Below, in pieces: positions 1-5,481 of a stretch of DNA of 9,957 nt. The stretch comes from CAYJBP01 sp964368605 (GTDB lineage Bacteria > Bacillota > Dehalobacteriia > UBA4068): positions 1 through 9,957 of the forward strand of contig CAYJBP010000096.1 in the NCBI GenBank assembly GCA_964368605.1, given 5' to 3'. The position numbers were made by a program, and so were the translations under genes. The first letter of the stretch is position 1, and each line of letters begins with the position of its first letter. The notes beneath the pieces are model-generated. The model worked only from the letters and a program-made list of their open reading frames with translations, was not told the origin of the DNA and did not search any database.

Positions 1-138
1 ATCGTCATCATCGTCATCATCGTCATTATCATCATTATCGTCGCTGTTATTGCTATCGTCGCCGTCATCATTAGCGTCGCTGATGTCATCATTGTCGTCA
101 TTGTCATCATTGTCGTCGCTGTCGCTGTCGTCGTCATT
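1..138 (-). repeat. Low-complexity Asp/Asn/Ser-coding trinucleotide tract in RsgI
   Basis: This stretch consists mostly of GAC, GAT, AAT and AGC codons and encodes a run rich in Asp, Asn and Ser, the second acidic block of the RsgI tail. It is less regular than the LDDD array and has no leucine stripe. It continues past the window edge, so the length of the tail and the stop codon cannot be given. Confidence 0.8.
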
Positions 139-1026
139 GGCATCGATGTCAAGGCTATTATTTAAATCAGAATTATTGGCAATACCATCATCTAGGTCGT
201 CGTCCAAGTCGTCGTCTAGGTCTTCGTCCAAGTCTTCGTCTAGGTCGTCGTCCAAGTCGTCGTCTAGGTCGTCGTCCAAGTCGTCGTCTAGGTCGTCATC
301 CAAGTCGTCGTCTAAGTCATCGTCTAAATCGTCGTCTAAGTCGTCGTCTAAGTCGTCGCCCTGCTCTATTTCCAGCACCGTAACCGACTGCTGATTTACC
401 GTAACAACCTCCACATCAATGTCGATTTGCTGGTTAAGCTGGGTGGTTAAATATTGGTTTAAGTTGCTTTGCAATTCGGCAGCATTTTCTTGCTGCCAAG
501 TGTCATCATCACCCTGCACCGCTAAGCTAATCTGGCCACCATCGGTCAAAAACTGCTGTTCAATTGCCCTAAAGGCCAGTTCATCTACCACCAATGTAAT
601 ATCCTTGCCCTTAAAATCATAGTCGCGTAGAAGGGTTTCGGCATCATTATTTAAAGCACTGATAGCAATAACCTTGTTTTGACGATTAAGCTCTATCATC
701 GCCTCGGGATTAATTTTTAAATGAATCGAAGCCACCGGCATTAAGGCCATTTGATAATATACCACAAAGAACAATAGCAAACTAGCAGCTAAAGAACCGG
801 CTAAAGCAATAAATCGGCGGCCAAAACGAGGGCGACCGACGGCCTTTATAGCCGGGCTTGCTCCATTGGTTTCGACCATAGCCGTATCGGTAGTTTCCTC
901 CAGCGGAAACACCTGCTCTACCCTATCACCAACTTGATAATTCATATTTGCTACCTGCATAAAACGCCCGGCTTCGTCAAGTGCTATGCTGTAACTTAAA
1001 TGATTTTCCATAATCAAATATTTCAT
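1..1026 (-). CDS. rsgI: RsgI-type transmembrane anti-sigma-I factor with polyacidic repeat tail (3' end beyond window)
   Basis: Partial: 342 codons are visible from the ATG at 1026 and the frame is still open at base 1. A GGGGGA ribosome binding site sits at 1033-1038. Residues 1-40 match the cytoplasmic RsgI N-terminal domain (MKYLIMENHLSYSIALDEAG, then RFMQVAN), which in the family binds and inhibits SigI. A basic stretch (RPRFGRR, about 65-71) precedes one membrane segment at about 72-92. The next part (about 98-220) is the RsgI extracytoplasmic juxtamembrane domain, with INPEAMIELN and LNNDAETLL motifs; N106-P107 corresponds to the Asn-Pro bond reported to self-cleave in family members. 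From residue 224 the protein becomes almost wholly acidic: 13 LDDD-type units (227-278), then a D/N/S-rich stretch to the window edge. Family members carry varied C-terminal sensor domains or disordered regions; this tail is inferred to be the sensory or disordered part. Co-transcribed with sigI. The family call is secure; the ligand or signal is unknown. Confidence 0.9.
   Translation of the reverse strand, partial: MKYLIMENHLSYSIALDEAGRFMQVANMNYQVGDRVEQVFPLEETTDTAMVETNGASPAIKAVGRPRFGRRFIALAGSLAASLLLFFVVYYQMALMPVASIHLKINPEAMIELNRQNKVIAISALNNDAETLLRDYDFKGKDITLVVDELAFRAIEQQFLTDGGQISLAVQGDDDTWQQENAAELQSNLNQYLTTQLNQQIDIDVEVVTVNQQSVTVLEIEQGDDLDDDLDDDLDDDLDDDLDDDLDDDLDDDLDDDLDDDLDEDLDEDLDDDLDDDLDDGIANNSDLNNSLDIDANDDDSDSDDNDDNDDNDDISDANDDGDDSNNSDDNDDNDDDDDDDD
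193..348 (-). repeat. 13 x 12-bp tandem repeat encoding (DDDL)n in RsgI
   Basis: Thirteen consecutive in-frame 12-bp units encode Asp-Asp-Asp-Leu (two units have Asp-Glu-Asp-Leu), with a partial unit at 349-357. In the units nearest the C-terminus (from about 193 to 300) the leucine codon alternates strictly between CTA and TTG, so the real repeating unit there is 24 bp; the first three units use TTA instead. This pattern is typical of expansion by slippage or unequal recombination. The frame is kept throughout. Reading the other strand gives a Ser/Lys/Arg-rich frame that is only a shadow. Confidence 0.95.
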
Positions 1027-1039
1027 TTTAATTCCCCCA

Positions 1040-1750
1040 TTATCTGGATAAAACCTGCTTTAAGTGGCCGCGGATAATTTCGTAACCATTGGAGTAAATT
1101 AACATTAAAGCCATAATATATTTGCGATGGCGCTCGGCTGTTTTACGCTCGATGCCTGCACCGGCCACCAGCTTAGCCAAAGGTAAACGCCCCGATTGCT
1201 TTAAATCGCAAATCAAATCCGGATTTTGCCTTGCATAGGCGATAGCCTTTTGGCAAGCAGCAAAAGTGCGATCTTGCTTGGGGCAATTATCGGCGATATC
1301 GCTTAGGCTTAAATCAAACTCGGCTAGCTGCGCAGTTAATTCCATTATTTCATCACGGGTTGCATCCCGCATGGCGATGGATTGATATTGATCACTTTGA
1401 TCGGCAATTAAATCCAGCATCGAAGCATCTTCGCTATCATTTAAAGGCTTATCCAAAGAAACCTGGCCGCTATGGCGCTTTTCCTTGCGCTGAAAATCGA
1501 TAATCTTACGCTTGATAATCAGCTCGGCATATTTCAAAAAAGCACCTTTTTGCTGGTCATAGCCACCAATTGCCTCATGAAAGGCCAGCATCGCTATGCT
1601 TAATTCATCATCATTACCTACAATGCGCCCACAGGCTTTAGAAGCAACACCCTTAATAAAAGGTAAATAGTCGGCAATCAACTGATCAATGACTAAAGCA
1701 TTGCCCTTGGCTGATAAAACTCGCTGGACAATATCCGCTTCAGTAGTCAT
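1040..1750 (-). CDS. sigI: RNA polymerase sigma factor SigI
   Basis: A 236-residue sigma-70 family protein of the SigI subgroup. The sigma region 2 equivalent spans about residues 22-95, with NDDELSIAMLAFHEAIGGYD and FLKYAELIIKRKIIDFQRKEKR (broken here: FLKYAELIIK then RKIIDFQRKE), both typical of SigI. The C-terminal SigI-specific DNA-binding domain (about 140-230) contains the helix-turn-helix signature GRLPLAKLVAGAGIERKTAE followed by RHRKYIMALML. SigI directs stress, cell-wall or polysaccharide-responsive transcription and is held inactive by RsgI, encoded 13 nt downstream. Start choice: an ATG also exists at 1768, but it has no ribosome binding site and lies at about the predicted transcription start. 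The ATG at 1750 has GGAG at 1759-1762, 8 nt away, and is preferred. The length is in the usual range for SigI. Confidence 0.93.
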   Translation of the reverse strand: MTTEADIVQRVLSAKGNALVIDQLIADYLPFIKGVASKACGRIVGNDDELSIAMLAFHEAIGGYDQQKGAFLKYAELIIKRKIIDFQRKEKRHSGQVSLDKPLNDSEDASMLDLIADQSDQYQSIAMRDATRDEIMELTAQLAEFDLSLSDIADNCPKQDRTFAACQKAIAYARQNPDLICDLKQSGRLPLAKLVAGAGIERKTAERHRKYIMALMLIYSNGYEIIRGHLKQVLSR

Positions 1751-1776
1751 AAAATCAACTCCATTCATAAATAGAA

Positions 1777-1804
1777 TACGAAAACAGGCTAAAATTTTCG
1801 GGGT
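1777..1804 (-). promoter_or_regulatory. Putative SigI-dependent autoregulatory promoter of sigI-rsgI
   Basis: On the minus strand, ACCCCG (1799-1804) is followed after 18 bases by CGTA (1777-1780). These resemble the C-rich -35 (ACCCCC-like) and the CGAA/CGWA -10 elements described for SigI promoters in Bacillus subtilis and Clostridium thermocellum. The predicted transcription start is at about 1768-1771, giving a short leader of about 20 nt before the ATG at 1750. Sigma-I genes are commonly autoregulated. This is a motif match only. Confidence 0.6.
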
Positions 1805-1840
1805 ATTTAATATATTTTATTAGAAATTTTAGCAAATAAA

Positions 1841-1849
1841 TGTTATAAT
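1841..1849 (+). promoter_or_regulatory. Extended -10 promoter for the DUF4392 gene
   Basis: TGTTATAAT is a perfect extended -10 element (TGn plus TATAAT). A weak -35 (TTAGAA, 1820-1825) lies 18 bases upstream. The predicted start at about 1856 gives a leader of about 50 nt. The same nonamer recurs at 2851-2859 before the phosphate transporter gene. Confidence 0.65.
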
Positions 1850-1904
1850 AGTTAAGTTCTAGATTATTATAAGAATATTCCCTGTAAAGCGAGGTTTTTC
1901 CTTT

Positions 1905-2765
1905 ATGAATAATGTTTTTAATGAAATTGCCGAATTAATGCATCAAGACCCTGGACAAAGAGGCCTTATAGCAGCTATTAAGCCGGCAGACTGCGCTTTG
2001 GTTACTGCTAAACTTGCCCAAAGCCAAAAAGTAATTATCATCAGCGGCTTTCCGATTGCTGCCACTAAATGTGGCGAAACCGATGGCCCGCCCGGGGCTT
2101 TAAATATTGCCCAAGCCCTAATCGAGGTAGGCAAAGAGGTATTATTAATCAGCGATGACTTAAATGCACCCTTACTTAAAGCAGGGCAAATGGTTCGTGC
2201 AGCCGAGGCCGAATTGCTAAGCCTAAATCGAGGCCAAGCCTTTGATTATCAGCAAATTAGCGATTTTGGTGCCGATACGATAATTGCAATCGAGCGGCCG
2301 GGCAAGGCAGCCGATGGCCATTTTTACAGCATGCGAGCACAATGTATTGATGACTTAATAGGCGATACCGAAAGCATTTTTTGCGATTTTAGCGGCTATA
2401 AAATAGCTATTGGGGATGGCGGTAATGAGTTGGGCATGGGCAATTTTAAAGATTTAACAGCCCAATTTGTGCGCCATGGCGAACAAATTGCCGCCGTAGC
2501 TAAAGCAGATATTGCTCTTATAGCAGGTGTTTCGAATTGGTGGGGCTTTGGGATTTGCGCCCTACTTAGCCTGCATTATGGCCAAAACTTGCTGCCCAGC
2601 CCCCAAACCGAACAGCATATTTTAGAAGCTATAATTAAAGCCGGTGCAGTAGATGGCATTCGTTATACAGGAAGCTTAAGCGTAGATAATCTGGATATCC
2701 ATTCATATCTAAATCCTTTATTCAAATTACATCAATTGATTAAGCCTTATATCAACAAGGCATAG
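1905..2765 (+). CDS. DUF4392 / D-glutamate cyclase-family protein
   Basis: A 286-residue soluble protein with no signal peptide or membrane segment. Family motifs are in the expected order: SGFPIAATKCGETDGPPGA (47-65), the ERPGKAADGHFYSMRA block (130-145), IAIGDGGNELGMGNF (167-181, glycine- and acid-rich, likely active site) and SNWWGFGICALLS (210-222). This is the domain formerly called DUF4392, which forms the C-terminal part of mammalian D-glutamate cyclase (DGLUCY), an enzyme that converts D-glutamate to 5-oxo-D-proline. That activity is known for the mammalian enzyme; for this stand-alone bacterial protein it is inferred. GAGG at 1891-1894 is a usable ribosome binding site, 10 nt before the ATG. 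The gene is divergent from sigI and has its own promoter. A role in D-glutamate turnover, perhaps linked to peptidoglycan, is plausible but unproven. Confidence 0.83.
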   Translation: MNNVFNEIAELMHQDPGQRGLIAAIKPADCALVTAKLAQSQKVIIISGFPIAATKCGETDGPPGALNIAQALIEVGKEVLLISDDLNAPLLKAGQMVRAAEAELLSLNRGQAFDYQQISDFGADTIIAIERPGKAADGHFYSMRAQCIDDLIGDTESIFCDFSGYKIAIGDGGNELGMGNFKDLTAQFVRHGEQIAAVAKADIALIAGVSNWWGFGICALLSLHYGQNLLPSPQTEQHILEAIIKAGAVDGIRYTGSLSVDNLDIHSYLNPLFKLHQLIKPYINKA

Positions 2766-2850
2766 TTTTACAAAACTAACTAAAGCGCAGCTACTCTCCT
2801 TTACCTAAATTTTAAAATAATTTAAAAAACGAGCTTTTTCGCAAATTATG

Positions 2851-2859
2851 TGTTATAAT
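2851..2859 (+). promoter_or_regulatory. Extended -10 promoter for the Na/Pi cotransporter gene
   Basis: TGTTATAAT, identical to the element at 1841-1849, lies 44 nt before the ATG at 2904. No convincing -35 is visible, as is common for extended -10 promoters. The rest of the 138-nt spacer is AT-rich with no clear terminator for the preceding gene. A ribosome binding site, AAAGGAG, is at 2891-2897. Confidence 0.6.
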
Positions 2860-2903
2860 TATAATGGCGCAATAATTGCTGTAAAAATGCAAAGGAGAAT
2901 ATT

Positions 2904-4511
2904 ATGTTAGTACCTTTTCTTAGTTTGATGGGTGGTTTGGCAATTTTTATTTATGCCATGCAATCCATGGGGGATGATTTACAAAATGCCACCGGCAAAA
3001 AAATGATGCGGGTTTTGGATCTTTTAACAGGTATCCCGATTATCGGTGTTATGCTGGGGGCTTTAATGACCATGGTTGTGCAAAGCTCTAGCTTTACCAC
3101 GGTTATGGTGGTTGGTTTTGTTAATGCTTCCTTAATTAATTTAAAACAAGCGGTAGCGGTTATTATGGGGGCCAATATCGGTACTACCATTACCGCCCAG
3201 CTTGTGGCTTTTAAAATTACCGAATACTGGTACTTAATAGCCGCTCTTGGCTTTATTCTTTATTTTTTCTTTAAGAAAAAGAAAGTTAAAAACAGCGGTC
3301 ATATCCTTTTTTCTTTAGGTTTATTGCTTTTAGGCATGGTTTTAATGGGCGATGCCATGAAACCCTTTAGCAATGACCCCATGTTTACCTCGCTGATGCT
3401 GGAATTAAGCAATAATACCTTTTTAGCGCTTTTAGCAGGTCTTTTATTTACAGTTTTAGTACAAAGCTCTTCGGCCTCTACCGGTGTGGTTATTGCCATG
3501 GCCAGCCAAGGCTTAATCAGCCTAGATGCCGCTTTACCTATTCTTTTAGGCACTAATATCGGTACATGTATTACCTCGGTGCTGGCCGCAATCGGCACCG
3601 GCCTTAATGCCAAAAGAGCAGCTGCTGCCCATGTACTTTTTAATGTAATCGGCAGCATAATCTTCCTGGCAATTTTGCCCTTATTCGAAATGGCTGTTTT
3701 GGCAGTCTCGCCCGATGGTGATATTCCCCGTCAAATCGCCAATGCCCATACCTTATTTAATATTGCAGTTACCATAATTTGCTTGCCCTTTATCAACTTA
3801 TTTGTAAAGGCCGTGCAAAAGATTATCCCCGGCACCGAAGAAGTGCTGGTTAGCGGCCCAATTTTTTTGGATTGGAATTCGGTAAGTAATCCTGATTTTG
3901 CCCTCGATTTAACCCAAAAAGAAGTGCTGCGCATGAGCGATTTAGCGGCCGATAATCTGCAATTAGCAGTTGATGGCTTTTTGCTCAAAAAAGAGAAAAA
4001 GCTTAAAAAGATGAAAGAACAGGAAAAAGTGGTTAATGATTTAGAAACAGAAATTAGCCGTTACTTATCCAAGGTTGCTCAAAATAAATTAAGTGAACAA
4101 GCAGCTATCCGCTTAAATGGCATGCTGCATGCCATTAATGATATCGAGCGGGTAAGCGATCATGCCGATAATATTGCCGATCGTGCTTTGGCCAGCTTAG
4201 ACGAAGATTTGCCCTTTAGCAATGATGCTATCGAAGAAATTAAAGAGATGTACAAGATAACCACGGCTTGCTATGATTTGGCCAAAAAATCGCTGGCCGA
4301 CAATAGCCAGGAATTAATCGACCAAGTATACTTATACGAAGTACAAATCGATAAAATGGAGCGTCAGCTACGCAAATCGCATATTAAGCGCCTTAATGAG
4401 CAGGCATGTAATGCCAAATCCGGGGTTATATTCTTGGATATTATCAGCAATTTCGAGCGGGTGGGCGATCATTCTACCAACTTAGTAAATTTGGCTCAGG
4501 AAAATTTTTAA
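2904..4511 (+). CDS. Na+/phosphate cotransporter family protein with C-terminal PhoU-like domain
   Basis: A 535-residue membrane protein. The N-terminal part (about 1-305) holds two copies of the Na/Pi cotransporter repeat. Each has a QSSS motif (Q60-S63 in VVQSSSFTT; Q187-S190 in LVQSSSAST) followed by a glycine motif (GANIGTT 89-95; GTNIGTC 216-222), the hallmark of the NptA/SLC34-like PNaS family, which moves phosphate with sodium across the cytoplasmic membrane. About eight hydrophobic segments are visible, with a KKKK cluster at 124-127 between the repeats. From about residue 335 to the end the protein is soluble and helical, with two PhoU-like helical halves (motifs NDIERVSDHADNIADRAL and SNFERVGDHSTNLVNLA, whose E..R..DH residues are typical of PhoU). 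The length fits the two-domain bacterial form. In this family import is the usual assignment, but some bacterial members (YjbB) favour phosphate export, so the direction is not certain. Confidence 0.92.
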   Translation: MLVPFLSLMGGLAIFIYAMQSMGDDLQNATGKKMMRVLDLLTGIPIIGVMLGALMTMVVQSSSFTTVMVVGFVNASLINLKQAVAVIMGANIGTTITAQLVAFKITEYWYLIAALGFILYFFFKKKKVKNSGHILFSLGLLLLGMVLMGDAMKPFSNDPMFTSLMLELSNNTFLALLAGLLFTVLVQSSSASTGVVIAMASQGLISLDAALPILLGTNIGTCITSVLAAIGTGLNAKRAAAAHVLFNVIGSIIFLAILPLFEMAVLAVSPDGDIPRQIANAHTLFNIAVTIICLPFINLFVKAVQKIIPGTEEVLVSGPIFLDWNSVSNPDFALDLTQKEVLRMSDLAADNLQLAVDGFLLKKEKKLKKMKEQEKVVNDLETEISRYLSKVAQNKLSEQAAIRLNGMLHAINDIERVSDHADNIADRALASLDEDLPFSNDAIEEIKEMYKITTACYDLAKKSLADNSQELIDQVYLYEVQIDKMERQLRKSHIKRLNEQACNAKSGVIFLDIISNFERVGDHSTNLVNLAQENF

Positions 4512-4538
4512 TTTAAGCTATACTAATCAATAAAAATA

Positions 4539-4547
4539 TGGCATAAT
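4539..4547 (+). promoter_or_regulatory. Possible extended -10 promoter for uppP
   Basis: TGGCATAAT is a TGn extended -10 with one mismatch to TATAAT, 61 nt before the uppP ATG. No clear -35 is visible, although TATACT at 4519-4524 is a second AT-rich candidate -10. It overlaps the start of the hairpin at 4549-4586, so its transcript would begin within the 5' arm. Confidence 0.4.
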
Positions 4548-4548
4548 A

Positions 4549-4586
4549 TTAGGGAGGGCTTAGCCGCTAAAAGGCGCCCTTCCTAA
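4549..4586 (+). terminator. Stem-loop between the Na/Pi cotransporter gene and uppP (weak terminator or leader hairpin)
   Basis: The arms TTAGGGAGGGC (4549-4559) and GCCCTTCCTAA (4576-4586) pair over 11 bp with one G-U wobble, and an inner GCC/GGC stem (4563-4565 with 4573-4575) extends the fold. Only TTCGTTT follows, so it is at best a weak Rho-independent terminator for the upstream gene. It may instead be a leader stem in front of uppP. The uppP ribosome binding site AAAGGAGG (4595-4602) lies outside the stem. Confidence 0.5.
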
Positions 4587-4607
4587 TTCGTTTAAAAGGA
4601 GGATTTT

Positions 4608-5375
4608 ATGCTATCAGCATGGCAGGCAATAATTTTGGGGCTAGTGCAAGGCTTAACCGAGTTTTTACCGGTATCCAGCTCTGGCCATTTAGTAATTGTA
4701 CAGGCATTATTCCAAATAGATCAACCCATGATTACTTTTAATGTATTTGTGCATTTAGGCACTTTGGTGGCCGTTTTTGCCGTTTTTTGGCAGGATATTA
4801 AGCGTTTAATTCGCAACCCCCTTAATAAAACGGTAGCTCTTTTAATTGTAGGCACTATACCCGGTGCTTTATTGGGTTTTTTCCTCAATGATATTTTTGA
4901 GCAGCTTTTTTCTTCTTTAATTGCGGTGGCGATAGCCTTAATTATTACCGGTATTTTTCTGCATATATCCGACCGCATTGAAGGCAAGAAGGAAATTAAT
5001 GATTTAAGCTTTAAGGCGGCACTTTTAATCGGCCTTTTTCAGGGTTTGGCAATTAGCCCCGGCCTAAGCCGTTCCGGCTCCACTATTTTTGGTTCGATTT
5101 TATGCGGCCTTAAGCGTGAGGAAGCGGCTCGGTTTTCCTTTTTATTATCAATACCGATTATTTTAGGGGCAGGCGCTAAGCAAGTATTGGATATGAGCGG
5201 CCAAGGCGGCCTAAATTTGGAATGGACATTTGTTTTAGGGGCAGTAATTGCGGCCATAAGTGGCTATTTTGCAATTAAACTATTCCTTAAACTGCTGGCT
5301 AAACGCAATTTGCGCTATTTTTCTTATTATTGTTGGTTGATTGCTATTTTGATTTTGATTAGTAGCTTGTTTTAG
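4608..5375 (+). CDS. uppP: Undecaprenyl-diphosphatase UppP (BacA family)
   Basis: A 255-residue polytopic membrane protein, about the family length. It dephosphorylates undecaprenyl diphosphate to the monophosphate, recycling the lipid carrier for peptidoglycan and other wall polymers; overproduction gives bacitracin resistance in known cases. Diagnostic motifs are both present. The first is Q14GLTE18 (the Q/ExxxE motif) with PVSSSGH (21-27). The second is PGLSRSGST (151-159), whose R155 matches the essential arginine. The two inverted halves each carry a re-entrant-like segment, and hydrophobic segments fill most of the remainder. An AAAGGAGG ribosome binding site lies at 4595-4602. The upstream neighbour handles phosphate, the product of this reaction, and the downstream neighbour is a peptidoglycan amidase, so an envelope context is clear. 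Confidence 0.96.
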   Translation: MLSAWQAIILGLVQGLTEFLPVSSSGHLVIVQALFQIDQPMITFNVFVHLGTLVAVFAVFWQDIKRLIRNPLNKTVALLIVGTIPGALLGFFLNDIFEQLFSSLIAVAIALIITGIFLHISDRIEGKKEINDLSFKAALLIGLFQGLAISPGLSRSGSTIFGSILCGLKREEAARFSFLLSIPIILGAGAKQVLDMSGQGGLNLEWTFVLGAVIAAISGYFAIKLFLKLLAKRNLRYFSYYCWLIAILILISSLF

Positions 5376-5392
5376 GCTATTTGCCTTTGCTT

Positions 5393-5422
5393 TTGATAAT
5401 ACAGCTTACCTATTCGCATAAT
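5393..5422 (+). promoter_or_regulatory. Candidate promoter for the cwlD-like gene
   Basis: TTGATA (5393-5398) and CATAAT (5417-5422) are separated by 18 bases, each one base off the sigma-A consensus. The overlapping TGATAA and CATAATA also resemble the forespore sigma-G consensus (TGAATA and CATACTA). The -10 lies within the 5' arm of the inverted repeat at 5412-5471, so the predicted start (about 5428-5430) is downstream of that arm. Prediction only. Confidence 0.45.
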
Positions 5423-5481
5423 ACTATCCCCATTTGCATATCTTTAAGGCAAGGGGGGGTATTATGCGAATTTATTTTTTT
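5412..5481 (+). promoter_or_regulatory. Long stem-loop burying the RBS and start codon of the amidase gene, followed by a T-rich tract
   Basis: ATTCGCATAATAC (5412-5424) is a perfect 13-base inverted match to GTATTATGCGAAT (5459-5471). Inner pairings CCCC (5428-5431) with GGGG (5453-5456) and TTGC (5434-5437) with GCAA (5449-5452) extend it. The 3' side contains the poly-G ribosome binding site (5453-5459) and the ATG (5464-5466). Bases 5472-5481 read TTATTTTTTT, as after an intrinsic terminator. It could stop uppP read-through transcripts or block translation from them. Confidence 0.7.

Noticed and set aside
63..100. DxNxDG-like sequence in the RsgI tail as a dockerin or calcium-binding loop
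   Set aside because: The surrounding sequence is low-complexity Asp/Asn/Ser, so such a motif arises easily by chance, and the ligand at the twelfth position is Ser with no second repeat.
193..348. Direct repeats as a CRISPR array or origin iterons
   Set aside because: Units are 12 bp, contiguous, without spacers, and keep the RsgI reading frame, so they are coding repeats.
50..394. Plus-strand open frame encoding a Ser/Lys/Arg-rich protein
   Set aside because: It is the complement of the Asp-rich repeat of RsgI; composition follows from the repeat and there is no ribosome binding site.
1751..1768. ATG at 1768 as the sigI start
   Set aside because: No ribosome binding site upstream, and it coincides with the predicted transcription start; the ATG at 1750 is better placed.
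3299..3658. Minus-strand open frames inside the Na/Pi cotransporter gene and similar ones inside uppP, hom and thrB
   Set aside because: They lie opposite well-supported genes, show no family motif and have no ribosome binding site.
5434..5463. TTG at 5434 as the amidase start, adding ten residues
   Set aside because: The G-rich ribosome binding site sits after this codon and before the ATG at 5464, and the signal-like N-terminus begins at that ATG.
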